Shown: positions 17,087-26,069, numbered from the stretch's first letter. The stretch: 64,000 nt of DNA from G963667915 sp965197385 (GCA_965197385.1 CBDANA010000007.1:372001-436000), one strand, 5' to 3'. Notes: generated from the letters alone by a model not told the origin. Made by a program: numbers and translations.

Positions 17087-18316
17087 GTGACACACGGGTT
17101 CGACGGGGATACGGCGCGACCGGCAATCGGTCGGCGCCGTGTCCCCGTTTGGGTGATCTGTGTACTGGCGGCCTGGGTCGTGGCGAGCGCTGCGGCCTGC
17201 CGATCCGCCGACGGCGAATCAGACTCTCTCCTGATCGAAATCTCTGACGCGAGCACCATTGAGGTGTCTGGCCTGCCGAGCGGCGTGCTGGCCGCACTCG
17301 AGACGGCCGGGCTGGACGCCGATGGCTGGAGCCGCGTGCTGCGGGTGAGCGTGTTCTCCGGCGACGCGGCGTTGGACACCGGGCTGCCGGCCGTCGTCGG
17401 GTCGTACGCGATAGAAGACCGCGTCATTCGTTTCACACCGATGTTTCCGTTCGACCGGGGGCGGAACTACACCGTCGCGTTCGACCCGGGAGGGGTCGTG
17501 TCGGCCGACGCGTGGTCTCGGCCGGAGCCGCGCGTGTCCATCGTCGGACTCCCCGCGCTCGAGGCGGCACCCAGCACGGTGGTCGAGTGCGTGTTTCCGA
17601 GCGGCGATCGCCTGCCAGAAAATCAGCTGAAGCTCTATGTGTATTTCTCGGCGCCGATGAGTCGAGAGGACGGCCTGGAGTACATTCACCTAGTGGACGC
17701 CGAGGGCCAGGAGGTCGAGGCGCCGTTCCTGCCGCTCGGCACCCAGTTCTGGGACAGGGATCTTCGCCGCTACACCGTCTTTTTCGATCCGGGCCGCGTG
17801 AAGCGTGGCATCCGCCCGAACGAGGAGCTCGGCCGGGCCCTCACGGCCGGCGGGACCTACACGATCGTGATCGACCAGGCGTGGCCAGACGGGAATGGTA
17901 ATTTCCTCGAGCGGGTATTCCAGAAGACGTTCACGGTCGCCGAGGCCGACATGGCACCGGTCGATCCGATCGCCTGGACGGTCACGGCCCCGCCAGCGGG
18001 AACGCGCGAGCCGGTCGTCGCCGACTTCGGCGAGCCGCTCGACTACGGCCTGCTGGGCCGGGTGTTGGCAATCGAGGATGCCACGGACGCCACGATCGCA
18101 GGCGAGATCGCCATCACGAACCAGGAAACGCAATGGGTCTTCACGCCCGCGGCAACCTGGCAACCCGGGCGTTACGCGCTCGTGGCGTTGGGCATCCTGG
18201 AGGACCTGGCGGGTAACCGGATTGGCGCGCCGTTCGAGATCGACGTCTTCGAGCGGATCGACGCGCCGGACGAGCAGGAATCCTACCGAATCCCGTTCGA
18301 GATCGCCGCACGCTAG
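17087..18316 (+). CDS. Putative lipoprotein with Ig-like (Big_5-type) domains
   Basis: 409 residues from GTG 17087, one base after the upstream stop; earlier in-frame starts lie inside the upstream gene. The N-terminus VPVWVICVLAAWVVASAAAC ends in a lipobox-like AAAC. The body contains Ig-like segments of the SbsA/Big_5 kind (LYVYFSAPMSREDGLEYIHL, VVADFGEPLDYGLLGRVLAI, QWVFTPAATWQPGRYALVAL). These are typical of secreted binding or surface proteins. Translational coupling to the propeller-like protein suggests a shared role. The TAG stop is the terminal TAG of palindromic element copy B. Confidence 0.72.
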   Translation: MTHGFDGDTARPAIGRRRVPVWVICVLAAWVVASAAACRSADGESDSLLIEISDASTIEVSGLPSGVLAALETAGLDADGWSRVLRVSVFSGDAALDTGLPAVVGSYAIEDRVIRFTPMFPFDRGRNYTVAFDPGGVVSADAWSRPEPRVSIVGLPALEAAPSTVVECVFPSGDRLPENQLKLYVYFSAPMSREDGLEYIHLVDAEGQEVEAPFLPLGTQFWDRDLRRYTVFFDPGRVKRGIRPNEELGRALTAGGTYTIVIDQAWPDGNGNFLERVFQKTFTVAEADMAPVDPIAWTVTAPPAGTREPVVADFGEPLDYGLLGRVLAIEDATDATIAGEIAITNQETQWVFTPAATWQPGRYALVALGILEDLAGNRIGAPFEIDVFERIDAPDEQESYRIPFEIAAR

Positions 18317-18501
18317 CAGCTCGTGGTGAAAGTCCCGCTGCATTTGACCGCCGATACATCCCGGCTTCGGCGGCGCTGGGCGTCGTCCACCACGGGTCAA
18401 ATACTCCCGGTATGCTCCCTCGTCGCGCCTACCTCGGGGCGAGCGCGGCTTTGGTCAGCGGGGTCTCGGTGCGACGCGGGACTTTCACCACGGACTGTTA
18501 G
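18313..18501. repeat. Palindromic CTAG element, copy B (189 bp)
   Basis: Left terminus CTAGCAGCTCGTGGTGAAAG; right terminus, outside in, CTAACAGTCCGTGGTGAAAG. The interior is longer and more diverged than in copies A, C and D. It lies between convergent genes and supplies the stop codon of the upstream lipoprotein gene; the opposing gene stops 11 bp away. Confidence 0.8.
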
Positions 18502-18511
18502 AGAAGGTCGG

Positions 18512-19534
18512 CTACGGCAGCTCCGCGGTCTCGAGCAGCGCCATGGTCGCCCAGCCGGTCGTCGACACATACTGCGCGTAGCTCTGCTGTCCCGGTGGTC
18601 GCGTCGTTTCGACCCAACTGCCATCGTCGAGCTGCTCGGTCAGGAGGAACGCTCGGCCGCGTGATACGAGCTCGCGCGTCCGGTTGGGCGTCAGCGTCGG
18701 CGCGAGCAGCTCGGGCGCGTCGAGGAGCGGCCGGAGGGCCAGGACGACCAGCGCTGTATCGAACGGCTCGGTCCTCGAGGCCAGATAGGCGCCCCACCCG
18801 CCGGACGGCGCCTCGCCGTCGACGATGAGCTGCAAACACCGCCGACGCTGGGCGACGGCGCCGCCGTCGGTGTCGCGTCCGAGGCCCAGGACCACCGAGG
18901 CGGCGTCGAGCACCGTCGTCGTCTCGAGGGCGCGCAGCCAGGTGCCCCCCTTCGCAATGGCGTCGGCGTGCCGCCCGGCCTCGTCGGCTCGGAGGGCCCG
19001 GAGCGCTGCCCAGGTCGCCAGGCTGGTCCCGTAGGTCGCAGGTGAGCCGATGCTGCCACTCGAGTCGAGACGCCAGGCACCGTCTTCATGCTGGTCGGAG
19101 GCGACGAAGGCCGCGGCGACGGCCAGGGCCGGGCGCGCGTCGTCAAGTCCAGCCTCGATGGCGCTCACGAGCGCGCCTGTAAACTGGATCCGCGCGAGCA
19201 CGGTGTCGCTGAACGACTCACCGAGGGCATTATCGTCCCAGGCATCCGGGCGGCGCAGCCAATCGTAGGTGTCGGCAAGCGCCGCCGGCGCGACCTCGTG
19301 CCCGCGACGGATCGCCGCGTAGAGCGCCCGCGCGGCGTCGCCGTTGTTGTGGCACGAAAAGCACCGGTTCTCGGCAGGCCAGCGCGGTACCTCGCCCGAG
19401 AGGAACGCGACCGCGCGGGCTTCGGCAGACGCTGCCGCGCTCTGAGGGGTCGACCCGGCGTGCAGCATCGCGGCGGCGCACAAGGCGACGGCCGCGCCGA
19501 TCGTCGCGATCGCCGGCTTCGCGCTTGGCGTCAT
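18512..19534 (-). CDS. Exported alpha/alpha-toroid (prenyltransferase-like) protein with a CxxCH haem site
   Basis: 340 residues with a signal peptide (TIGAAVALCAAAMLHAGS). Soon after it lies a single c-type haem motif, CFSCH (Cys58, Cys61, His62), in ENRCFSCHNNGD. The remainder is built of helical repeats with the QW-like pattern of squalene cyclase/prenyltransferase folds: DQHEDGAWRLDSSGSIGSPA, APSGGWGAYLASRTEPFDTA, EQLDDGSWVETTRPPGQQSY. The catalytic DxDD or zinc-binding residues of true cyclases and transferases are not evident, so it is more likely a periplasmic redox or binding protein. It is divergent from the PQQ-type propeller gene, with a 112-bp shared promoter region. Function inferred only in outline. 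Confidence 0.75.
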   Translation of the reverse strand: MTPSAKPAIATIGAAVALCAAAMLHAGSTPQSAAASAEARAVAFLSGEVPRWPAENRCFSCHNNGDAARALYAAIRRGHEVAPAALADTYDWLRRPDAWDDNALGESFSDTVLARIQFTGALVSAIEAGLDDARPALAVAAAFVASDQHEDGAWRLDSSGSIGSPATYGTSLATWAALRALRADEAGRHADAIAKGGTWLRALETTTVLDAASVVLGLGRDTDGGAVAQRRRCLQLIVDGEAPSGGWGAYLASRTEPFDTALVVLALRPLLDAPELLAPTLTPNRTRELVSRGRAFLLTEQLDDGSWVETTRPPGQQSYAQYVSTTGWATMALLETAELP

Positions 19535-19646
19535 GCCCTATAGGCTATAGGGCATGGACGCTGGGCGCGACATGATCTTCCTGGACGAGCTTCCAGAGCG
19601 CGTCCAAGGCGGGCGCCATGGAGATCATCGCAGAGAGCCTTTGCTC

Positions 19647-20942
19647 ATGCGTATCGCCGCTGCCTTCGTGGTCGGTGTGGTCACCGCCGCGCCGACGCTG
19701 GCCGATGACTGGCCGCAGTGGCGTGGCCAGGCCGCGGATGGGGTCTCCGGGGAGACGGGCATTCCGATCCACTGGACACCCGGCGAAAACATCGCGTGGA
19801 AGGCGCCGCTCAGGGGTCTCGGCACGTCGACGCCGATCGTCTGGGACGACCAGATCTTCGTCACGTCTCAGGTCGGTCGCGGCGGCATCGACGAGCGGGG
19901 CGCCCGGTTCGCCAACACCCGCCGTCCCAAGCTCTACGACAGCGCCGACGGCGCCATCACCCTGATCGTCCAGGCGTTCCGGCGCGATGACGGCACGCTG
20001 TTGTGGGAGCACGCCATGCCAGCCGAGGGTTGGGTGCCGCCGGTCCATCGGAAGCACAACTTGGCCAGCCCGAGCTGTGTGACCGACGGCGAGTTGGTGT
20101 ATGCCTGGTTCGGCAATGGCCAGATCGTGGCGCTCACCCTCGACGGCGATCTCGTGTGGTCGCGACACATCGGCGAGGAGTATGCCAGGTTCGATGTCCT
20201 CTGGGGGCACGGCAGCTCGCCGATGCTGTACGACGAGACGATCGTGCTGCTCTGCGACCATCCACCTGGCGGGTACCTGCTGGCGCTGGACCGGCAGACA
20301 GGCGAGGAGCGATGGAAGCTCGACCGCGGTCCGGGTCTGCGCTCGTACAGCACCCCGTTCCTCGTCGAGACCGCCACTCGTGACGAGCTCATCGTGAACT
20401 CGGTGAACCGCGTGGAAGCCTACGATCCCCGTTCGGCCGAGCTGCTCTGGCACGCAGGTGAGGCGGTGTCGCTGGCGATCGGCATGCCGGTCTACGCCGA
20501 TGGCGTGCTCTATACCAGCCGGGGCTACGCGAGCGGGCCATATCTGGCGATCCGGGTCGGCGGGCGAGGCGACGTGTCGGTGTCGCACATCCTCTGGCGT
20601 TCGCCGACCCGTGCGCCGTACATCTCGTCTCTGCTCCTCTACGACGGATTGCTCTACATGGCCACCGAGCTGGGGATCGTGTCGGCGACCGACGCCACGG
20701 ACGGAGCCCTCGTCTGGCGCGCGCGGCTCGACGAGGTCTTCACCGCGTCGCCCGTGGCCGCCGACGGGCACGTCTACCTCCTGGGCGAGAGCGGCGAGAC
20801 GTTCGTCCTCGCCGCCGGACGCGAGCCGACCGTGGTCGCGCGGAACCCGCTCGGCGAGCGCACCCTCGCCTCACCCGCCATCTCGAACGGCCGGATCTTC
20901 ATCCGCACTGACGACCATCTGATCGCGATCGGATCGCGATAG
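19647..20942 (+). CDS. Secreted PQQ-type beta-propeller protein
   Basis: 431 residues from ATG 19647, which opens directly on a signal peptide (RIAAAFVVGVVTAAPTLADD); in-frame ATG 19554 would place 31 residues before it. The mature part starts WPQWRG, a common opening of this family. It shows repeated PQQ-like blades (RRDDGTLLWEHAMPAEGW, ALDRQTGEERWKL, DATDGALVWRARLDEVF) with the conserved Gly/Trp endings. Most proteins of this type do not bind PQQ and act as outer-membrane or periplasmic beta-propellers of unknown partner; BamB is the best known. Enzymatic dehydrogenase residues are not evident. Confidence 0.85.
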   Translation: MRIAAAFVVGVVTAAPTLADDWPQWRGQAADGVSGETGIPIHWTPGENIAWKAPLRGLGTSTPIVWDDQIFVTSQVGRGGIDERGARFANTRRPKLYDSADGAITLIVQAFRRDDGTLLWEHAMPAEGWVPPVHRKHNLASPSCVTDGELVYAWFGNGQIVALTLDGDLVWSRHIGEEYARFDVLWGHGSSPMLYDETIVLLCDHPPGGYLLALDRQTGEERWKLDRGPGLRSYSTPFLVETATRDELIVNSVNRVEAYDPRSAELLWHAGEAVSLAIGMPVYADGVLYTSRGYASGPYLAIRVGGRGDVSVSHILWRSPTRAPYISSLLLYDGLLYMATELGIVSATDATDGALVWRARLDEVFTASPVAADGHVYLLGESGETFVLAAGREPTVVARNPLGERTLASPAISNGRIFIRTDDHLIAIGSR

Positions 20943-21009
20943 ACTCACGCCTCAGCCTTCAGCCCTTAGCCTCCGGCCGCGGACTCCAAGCGGCCGACGT
21001 GGGCGTCCG

Positions 21010-21732
21010 TTACTTCGCGTCGTGGAAGATCACGCCCGGGCAGTAGCGCTCGCCGCGTCTCAGACGGCTCACCCCGTGCCGCATCATCGCCCGGAAATCT
21101 CCCCGCGTGCCCGTCTTCGGTCGGTAGTTGACCGAAAAAATCACCGCCTCACCCCGTGCCAACGGCACGACCTCGACACGTGACTGACTGCGCGGCTGCT
21201 GCTCGGTCAGGACGAACTCGCCGCCGTCAAAATCCACGTGGGGCGCACTCAGGAGGAAAGCCATTTGCACCGGAAAGTGCAGCTCGCCGTAGAGGTCCTG
21301 GTGCGGTCGGTTGTAGTCGCCAAGGCCGTATTTGAGCAGGAGCGGCGTCGGCCGCGATTGCCCGGCCGCGTGGCAACGATCGAGAAACTCCCCGAGCTCG
21401 TCGGGAAATGGCTCGCCGAGCTTCAACCGCTCACGCCAGGCATTGGCAATTGGGACGAGGCGACGGTAAGCCGCGCGCCGGAGGGCCTCCACGACGGGTG
21501 GGAGCGGGTAGCCGAAGTACTGGTACTCCCCTTCGCCGAAGCCGTGCCGGCGCATGACCACCCGCGAGCGAAAGTGCGCCGGGTTGTCGTACAGCGCCGT
21601 CAGGGCGCCACACTCGGCCGGTGGGAGTAGGCGACCGGTCGTGGCGAACCCATGCGTGTCGAGCGACGTCGCGACTTTGGCCCAGTCCAGGCCGTCGAGG
21701 CAATCGGCGATCGAAGATGCTGAGAAATCCAC
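21010..21732 (-). CDS. 2OG-Fe(II) oxygenase
   Basis: 240 residues with the double-stranded beta-helix iron site His144-x-Asp146 (NRPHQDLYGELHF) and distal His219 (MMRHGVSRLRRGERY); an arginine of the latter segment would bind 2-oxoglutarate. The family hydroxylates an unknown substrate using O2 and 2-oxoglutarate. The protein is cytosolic (no signal) and relates to prolyl-hydroxylase-like enzymes rather than AlkB. It stands alone between the propeller gene and the cox operon; an AGAGCC repeat follows its start region at 21809. Confidence 0.85.
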   Translation of the reverse strand: MDFSASSIADCLDGLDWAKVATSLDTHGFATTGRLLPPAECGALTALYDNPAHFRSRVVMRRHGFGEGEYQYFGYPLPPVVEALRRAAYRRLVPIANAWRERLKLGEPFPDELGEFLDRCHAAGQSRPTPLLLKYGLGDYNRPHQDLYGELHFPVQMAFLLSAPHVDFDGGEFVLTEQQPRSQSRVEVVPLARGEAVIFSVNYRPKTGTRGDFRAMMRHGVSRLRRGERYCPGVIFHDAK

Positions 21733-21808
21733 CGGGAGTTACAACCCCGGTGCGTGGGCGGTGTGAAACGGTAGATTGGCTCCGGGCGCTCGACCGGCCT
21801 TTCGTCCG

Positions 21809-21831
21809 AAGGCCGAGAGCCCAGAGCCTTA
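21809..21831 (+). repeat. AGAGCC-type short repeat
   Basis: GAAGGCCGAGAGCCCAGAGC followed by CTT lies just past the 3' end of coxB (stop at 21833). It belongs to the 7-bp-periodic repeat family at gene borders in this window. Confidence 0.5.
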
Positions 21832-21832
21832 G

Positions 21833-22579
21833 TCAGTTCCCGTTCTGGAACGCCATTTCCTCAGCGAACCAGTCCTGGAACTCGCTCTCGGTCTGGATCG
21901 AGACGAATCCTCGCATTCGATAGTGTCCCAGGCCGCACAGCTGCGAGCAGTTGATCTCGAAGTTGCCGGTCAGGGTCGGGACGAACCAGACGGGGATCTC
22001 CTGGCCCGGGATGACGTCCTGCTTCACGCGCAGTTCGGCGATCGCGAAGCTGTGGATCACATCTTGCGTGGACAGGTGCACGATCACCGGCTTGTCCACC
22101 GGCATGTTGAACTGGTTGATCGTCGCGAGATCGTCGGCCGCCGCCGGGTCGCTGCGGTCCAGGCCGATGGCGTTCGTGGGCGTGATCAGCTCGATCGCGG
22201 TCCGGCCGAACATCCCGTCCGGTCCCGGGTAATGAATATGCCACTCGAACTGCTTGGCCACCACGTGCACGACGGTCGCCTCGCTCTCCGCCGGCAGCTG
22301 ATTCACGCGGGTCGCCCAGGCCGGGATCGCGAAACCGATGAGCAGCACCGCTTCGACGAGCGCCAGCACGACATCCAGGTAGCTGGAGTTATGGCTCTTC
22401 ACACCGGCGTAATCGGCCTTCGGATTCGCGGACTGGCGGAAGCGGACCAGCGTGTACAGGAAGAACGCGCCCCACCCTACGAACAGGATGGCCATCATCC
22501 AGTGCAGCAGCACGATCAGCTGATCGACATCAACGGCGTGCGCCGACGCCTGCGGTGGCAACCCCAGCAGTTCCCACAT
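21833..22579 (-). CDS. coxB: Cytochrome c oxidase subunit II
   Basis: 248 residues with two transmembrane helices (LLHWMMAILFVGWGAFFLYT and VVLALVEAVLLIGFAIPAWA), then the periplasmic cupredoxin domain. All CuA ligands are visible: His176 (VIHSFAI), Cys211, Cys215, His219 and Met222 in CSQLCGLGHYRMRG; the usual Glu between the cysteines is Gln213. There is no fused cytochrome c domain. The subunit receives electrons from cytochrome c and passes them to subunit I. It is the last gene of the operon, its ATG immediately following the stop of the upstream small gene. The family more often places it first. Confidence 0.95.
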   Translation of the reverse strand: MWELLGLPPQASAHAVDVDQLIVLLHWMMAILFVGWGAFFLYTLVRFRQSANPKADYAGVKSHNSSYLDVVLALVEAVLLIGFAIPAWATRVNQLPAESEATVVHVVAKQFEWHIHYPGPDGMFGRTAIELITPTNAIGLDRSDPAAADDLATINQFNMPVDKPVIVHLSTQDVIHSFAIAELRVKQDVIPGQEIPVWFVPTLTGNFEINCSQLCGLGHYRMRGFVSIQTESEFQDWFAEEMAFQNGN

Positions 22580-22894
22580 CTAGTAGCTCCCTTCCAGACG
22601 GGCGGATCGTTGTGCCCTCAGCTCGCGACCCGCGTTCGCGCGGGACAGCTTGAACAGGCGCACGAAGAACATCGCGAAGCCGGTCGCGACGCAGGCGAGG
22701 ATTCCCAGCATCAGGGCGATCGCCATGTTCATCCCCTGGGTCATGGGCGAATCGGCGGCGCCGAAGCAGACCGGGCAGGCCCAGGCCGCCGAGCCGTCGG
22801 CCACCAGCAGCGCTGCGCCGAGGATGGCAAGCGTGCGCCATGCGCGCGTGAGCATCGTCGTGCGGCTTGCCGTTCGCAGCATCACATCCGTCAT
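22580..22894 (-). CDS. Small CPVCFG membrane protein of the oxidase operon
   Basis: 104 residues with one hydrophobic N-terminal segment (TLAILGAALLVADGSAAWA) that may be a signal peptide, directly followed by ACPVCFGAADSPMTQGMNMA and a membrane helix (IALMLGILACVATGFAMFFV). The CxxC placed just outside the membrane could bind a metal or haem or act in redox chemistry. A role in copper delivery or in supporting the oxidase is suggested by its place directly before coxB, but is not proven. The stop and the next ATG touch. No named family recognised. Confidence 0.7.
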   Translation of the reverse strand: MTDVMLRTASRTTMLTRAWRTLAILGAALLVADGSAAWACPVCFGAADSPMTQGMNMAIALMLGILACVATGFAMFFVRLFKLSRANAGRELRAQRSARLEGSY

Positions 22895-22898
22895 TTCG

Positions 22899-23114
22899 TC
22901 ATTCGATGCCGACCCGCCGCGTCTTTCGAACGAACGCGCGAGCGTAGGCGCTCAGGCCGGCGGCAATCGCGAACGAGACGACGCCCGTTGTCAGATGCCC
23001 GCCCGATCCTGCCGGCGACCGGAACATCGAGACAGCCCAGACGCCCATGAAGAGCGCCAGCAGGATCGAGGCCACGATGAACAGGATGTGCACAGCCCTC
23101 AGGGACATCGCCAC
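22899..23114 (-). CDS. Small two-helix membrane protein of the oxidase operon
   Basis: 71 residues: HILFIVASILLALFMGVWAV forms the first helix and TTGVVSFAIAAGLSAYARAF the second, ending in a basic tail RKTRRVGIE. It lies 2 bp from the subunit IV gene and 4 bp from the CPVCFG gene, so it is co-translated with the oxidase. Function unknown; it may be an accessory oxidase subunit. Confidence 0.7.
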   Translation of the reverse strand: MAMSLRAVHILFIVASILLALFMGVWAVSMFRSPAGSGGHLTTGVVSFAIAAGLSAYARAFVRKTRRVGIE

Positions 23115-23116
23115 CC

Positions 23117-23419
23117 CTATCTGCCGATGCCGTCCAGCATCGTCAGCAACGGCAAGAACATCAACACGACGAAGAAGACCGCCGTCAGCATCAACGTCCA
23201 GTAGATCGGCGTCCTCTCAGACACCAGATGCATGAAGTAGCTGGCCACCAGCGATCCCTTGATCGTGGCGATGATCAGCGCCACGGTGATCGCAAGCGGA
23301 ATCGCCAAGCGGAGGTAGGACACACCCACCGTGACGACCGTCAGGACCATCAGCGCGGCGAAGACCGTGATGTAGACCTTGACGTGCTTCTTGATGTCTT
23401 CGGCGGAATCCACGCTCAT
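23117..23419 (-). CDS. coxD: Cytochrome c oxidase subunit IV (prokaryotic type)
   Basis: 100 residues, three transmembrane helices (VYITVFAALMVLTVVTVGVS, LAIPLAITVALIIATIKGSL, IYWTLMLTAVFFVVLMFLPL) and the family-typical SLVASYFMHLVSERTPIYW. Accessory membrane subunit stabilising the oxidase core. It lies between the subunit III gene and the two small genes of the operon. Confidence 0.88.
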   Translation of the reverse strand: MSVDSAEDIKKHVKVYITVFAALMVLTVVTVGVSYLRLAIPLAITVALIIATIKGSLVASYFMHLVSERTPIYWTLMLTAVFFVVLMFLPLLTMLDGIGR

Positions 23420-23482
23420 TCGTTTCCCCTTCGTCAGTTCGTCAGTGCCCGGCGATCCTCTGCCGCACGCTCGGTCGCACGA

Positions 23483-24073
23483 TCAGAGCAAGTACAGCAC
23501 CGGGAACAGGAAGATCCAGACCAGGTCGACGAAGTGCCAGTAGAGACCGGCCGCCTCGACCCGGTTCGTGAAGCGCTCCGGCGCGGTGTGCCACATCTTG
23601 ACACCCGGCAGCAGCAAGAAGCTGTTGACGATGACGCCACCCACGATGTGTAGGCCGTGTAAGCCGGTGATCAGAAAATAGATACCGAGGAAGGTGCTTT
23701 CCGACGGGTACAGGTGATGCGAGAACTTGTCGCCGTACTCGTACGCCTTCACGATCAGGAAGACGAGCGCCAGGGCGACGGTCGCACCCATGTACAGCCT
23801 GTACTTGGGCAAATCCTTGAGCTTCAGCGAGGCCCAGGCCATGACCATCGTGACCGAGGAGCCGATCAAGACGATCGTGTTGAAGGTCGCCAGCGGGACG
23901 CTCAGGATGTCCGAGCCGGCTGGCCACTCCACCGCACCCACGCGCAGCAGAACGTAAGACGAGAAGAGGCCGCCGAAGAGCATGACCTCGGACGCCAGGA
24001 ACAGCCAAATGCCGAGCTTGACGTTGTTCAACCCGGTGTCGGCCCGGGTCTCGACGGTATACGGAATTTCCAT
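23483..24073 (-). CDS. coxC: Cytochrome c oxidase subunit III
   Basis: 196 residues, the short five-helix form. Diagnostic segments: LGIWLFLASEVMLFGGLFSS near the N-terminus, LGIYFLITGLHGLHIVGGVI in the middle and AGLYWHFVDLVWIFLFPVLY at the end. The glutamate of SEVMLFGG is the conserved acidic residue of the family. It lies 20 bp downstream of subunit I and 63 bp upstream of subunit IV. Confidence 0.95.
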   Translation of the reverse strand: MEIPYTVETRADTGLNNVKLGIWLFLASEVMLFGGLFSSYVLLRVGAVEWPAGSDILSVPLATFNTIVLIGSSVTMVMAWASLKLKDLPKYRLYMGATVALALVFLIVKAYEYGDKFSHHLYPSESTFLGIYFLITGLHGLHIVGGVIVNSFLLLPGVKMWHTAPERFTNRVEAAGLYWHFVDLVWIFLFPVLYLL

Positions 24074-24093
24074 CGCGCTGTCTGCTCTCTAGC

Positions 24094-25857
24094 TCACGAA
24101 CGCTGGCCCTGCGGCGTGAAGTCGGATGGCGTGCCGGGCACGCTGTACTCGTACGGCCCGCGGTGCGCCTCGGGCGGCGTGACGAAATTTCCGTGCGGCG
24201 GCGGCGACGGCGTCTCCCACTCGAGTGTGGTCGCCTCCCACGGATTGTTCGTGGTCTTCTCGCCGCGCCAGATGCTCACGAAGAAGTTGATGATGAAGAA
24301 GATCTGAAAGAGGGCGAGCCCCCACGCCGACCACGACATGACCCAGTTCCACTGCAGGACGTCCTGCACGTGCTGGTAGGCTCGGCCGCCCTCGTACATC
24401 CGCCGATTCATCCCGGCCAGTCCCTGGATGAACATCGGCATGAAGACGCCGTTGATGAAGACGAACGAGCCCCAGAAGTGGATCTTGCCGAGCAGGGCGT
24501 TCATCTTCCGGCCGGTCGCCTTCGGGAACCAGTAATAGATACCGGCGAACAACGCCAGGAGCGTGCCGGGCGCCACGACATAGTGGAAGTGACCGATGAC
24601 GTAGTACGTGTCGTGCAGATGGATGTCCGCCACCGCCAAGCCGAGCGGCAACCCGGTCAACCCGCCGATGCCGAACATCGGCAGGAACGCCAGGGCGAAC
24701 AGCATCGGCGTTGTGAAGCGGATCGAAGCGCCGTAGAGCGAGATGAACAGCGCCGACAGGATGATGATAGACGGGATCGAGATGATCATCGTCGTCGTCT
24801 GGAAGAACGCGCTGATGAGCGTGCCCATGCCAGTCATGAACATGTGGTGCGCCCAGACGATGAACGACATGAAGCCGAGGAAGACCAAGGAGTAGACCAT
24901 CACGCGATAGCCCCAGAGCGGCTTCCGCGTGTTGTTGGCAATGACTTCGGCCACGATGCCCATCGCGGGGAGAATCAGGACGTAGACCTCGGGATGTGCG
25001 AGGAACCAGAACAGGTGCTGCCAGAGCAGCGGGCTGCCCCCGCCGCTGACCTCGAGAGCCTGACCGCTGACGATGAGGCCGCTGGGCAGGAAGAAGCTCG
25101 TGCCGGCGAGCCGATCCATGAGTTGCAGGAACGCGGCCGCCTCGAGCGGCGGGAAGGCGAGCAACAGCAGGAACGCCGTGACGAGCTGGGCCCAGACGAA
25201 GAACGGCAGCCGCATCCAGGTCAAACCGGGTGCGCGGAGCTGCACGATCGTCACGATGAAGTTGATCGAGCCGAGGAGCGACGACGTGATCAGGAACGTC
25301 ATCCCGATCAGCCACCAGGTCTGGCCCTGCGTCGCGATGACCGACAGCGGCGTATACGACGTCCAGCCGGAGTTCGCCGCGCCGCCCGGCGCGAAGAAGC
25401 TGGCCAGCATGACGAGGCCGCCCACAAAATACGCCCAGTAGCTCGCCATGTTCAGACGCGGAAACGCCATGTCGGGCGCACCGATCTGGAGCGGCACCAC
25501 GAAGTTGCCGAACCCGCCCACGGCCAGTGGCACGACGCCCATGAAGACCATGATCGTGCCGTGCATCGCGCCCAGCTGGTTGTAGAACTCGGGGAGCATG
25601 ATGCCGCCCGGCGCGTTGGCATCACCCAGCCACCCGCCGATGAACGGGATGGGCTGGCCGGGGTAGGCGATCTGCCAGCGCATCATCATCATCAGCGTGA
25701 AGCCGAAGAGCAGGAACAGGAGCGCGGTGATGGCATACCAGATCCCGATCACCTTGTGGTCCTGGGAGAAGACGTACTTCTGCCAGAAGCCCAACTCGTG
25801 TTCGTGCTCCGCGTGGGCGTGCGCGTGGGCGTGCTCGACTGTCGCCACGGTGTCCAA
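24094..25857 (-). CDS. coxA: Cytochrome c oxidase subunit I
   Basis: 587 residues from a TTG at 25857 preceded by AAAGGAATC; the frame is open to 25977 but has no ATG in the extra part and no ribosome site there. The N-terminus is histidine-rich (EHAHAHAHAEHEHELGFW). Haem-copper motifs are complete: the CuB and cross-linked tyrosine site WFLAHPEVYVLILPAMGIV, the CuB pair VWAHHMFMTGMG, and the haem a3/haem a ligands in HDTYYVIGHFHYVVAPG. It reduces O2 to water and pumps protons. It is first in the order coxA-coxC-coxD-x-x-coxB; no cytochrome c, SCO or haem A synthase gene is adjacent. Confidence 0.95.
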   Translation of the reverse strand: MDTVATVEHAHAHAHAEHEHELGFWQKYVFSQDHKVIGIWYAITALLFLLFGFTLMMMMRWQIAYPGQPIPFIGGWLGDANAPGGIMLPEFYNQLGAMHGTIMVFMGVVPLAVGGFGNFVVPLQIGAPDMAFPRLNMASYWAYFVGGLVMLASFFAPGGAANSGWTSYTPLSVIATQGQTWWLIGMTFLITSSLLGSINFIVTIVQLRAPGLTWMRLPFFVWAQLVTAFLLLLAFPPLEAAAFLQLMDRLAGTSFFLPSGLIVSGQALEVSGGGSPLLWQHLFWFLAHPEVYVLILPAMGIVAEVIANNTRKPLWGYRVMVYSLVFLGFMSFIVWAHHMFMTGMGTLISAFFQTTTMIISIPSIIILSALFISLYGASIRFTTPMLFALAFLPMFGIGGLTGLPLGLAVADIHLHDTYYVIGHFHYVVAPGTLLALFAGIYYWFPKATGRKMNALLGKIHFWGSFVFINGVFMPMFIQGLAGMNRRMYEGGRAYQHVQDVLQWNWVMSWSAWGLALFQIFFIINFFVSIWRGEKTTNNPWEATTLEWETPSPPPHGNFVTPPEAHRGPYEYSVPGTPSDFTPQGQRS

Positions 25858-26036
25858 CGTCGTGATTCCTTTCTGCGTGGGTCGGAATTGCGAGCAGAGG
25901 CTGGTCGGGGCGCGCCGGGGGTCCTCTACCGACCGACTCGGCCCACGGATCGACGAGATCTGTGAGTCAGCAAACAAGGAATTCTATCCGGAGGCCTGGG
26001 GGTGCGCAAGCCTGGAGAAGGGAAAAATGGGTCGGT

Positions 26037-26068
26037 TGAGAGCCTAGAGCCGTGAGCCCAGAGCCTAA
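26037..26068 (+). repeat. AGAGCC-type repeat
   Basis: TTGAGAGCCTAGAGCCGTGA followed by GCCCAGAGCCTA, four units of the 7-bp pattern, ends directly at the 3' end of the VTT-domain gene (stop at 26070). Confidence 0.55.
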
Positions 26069-26069
26069 C

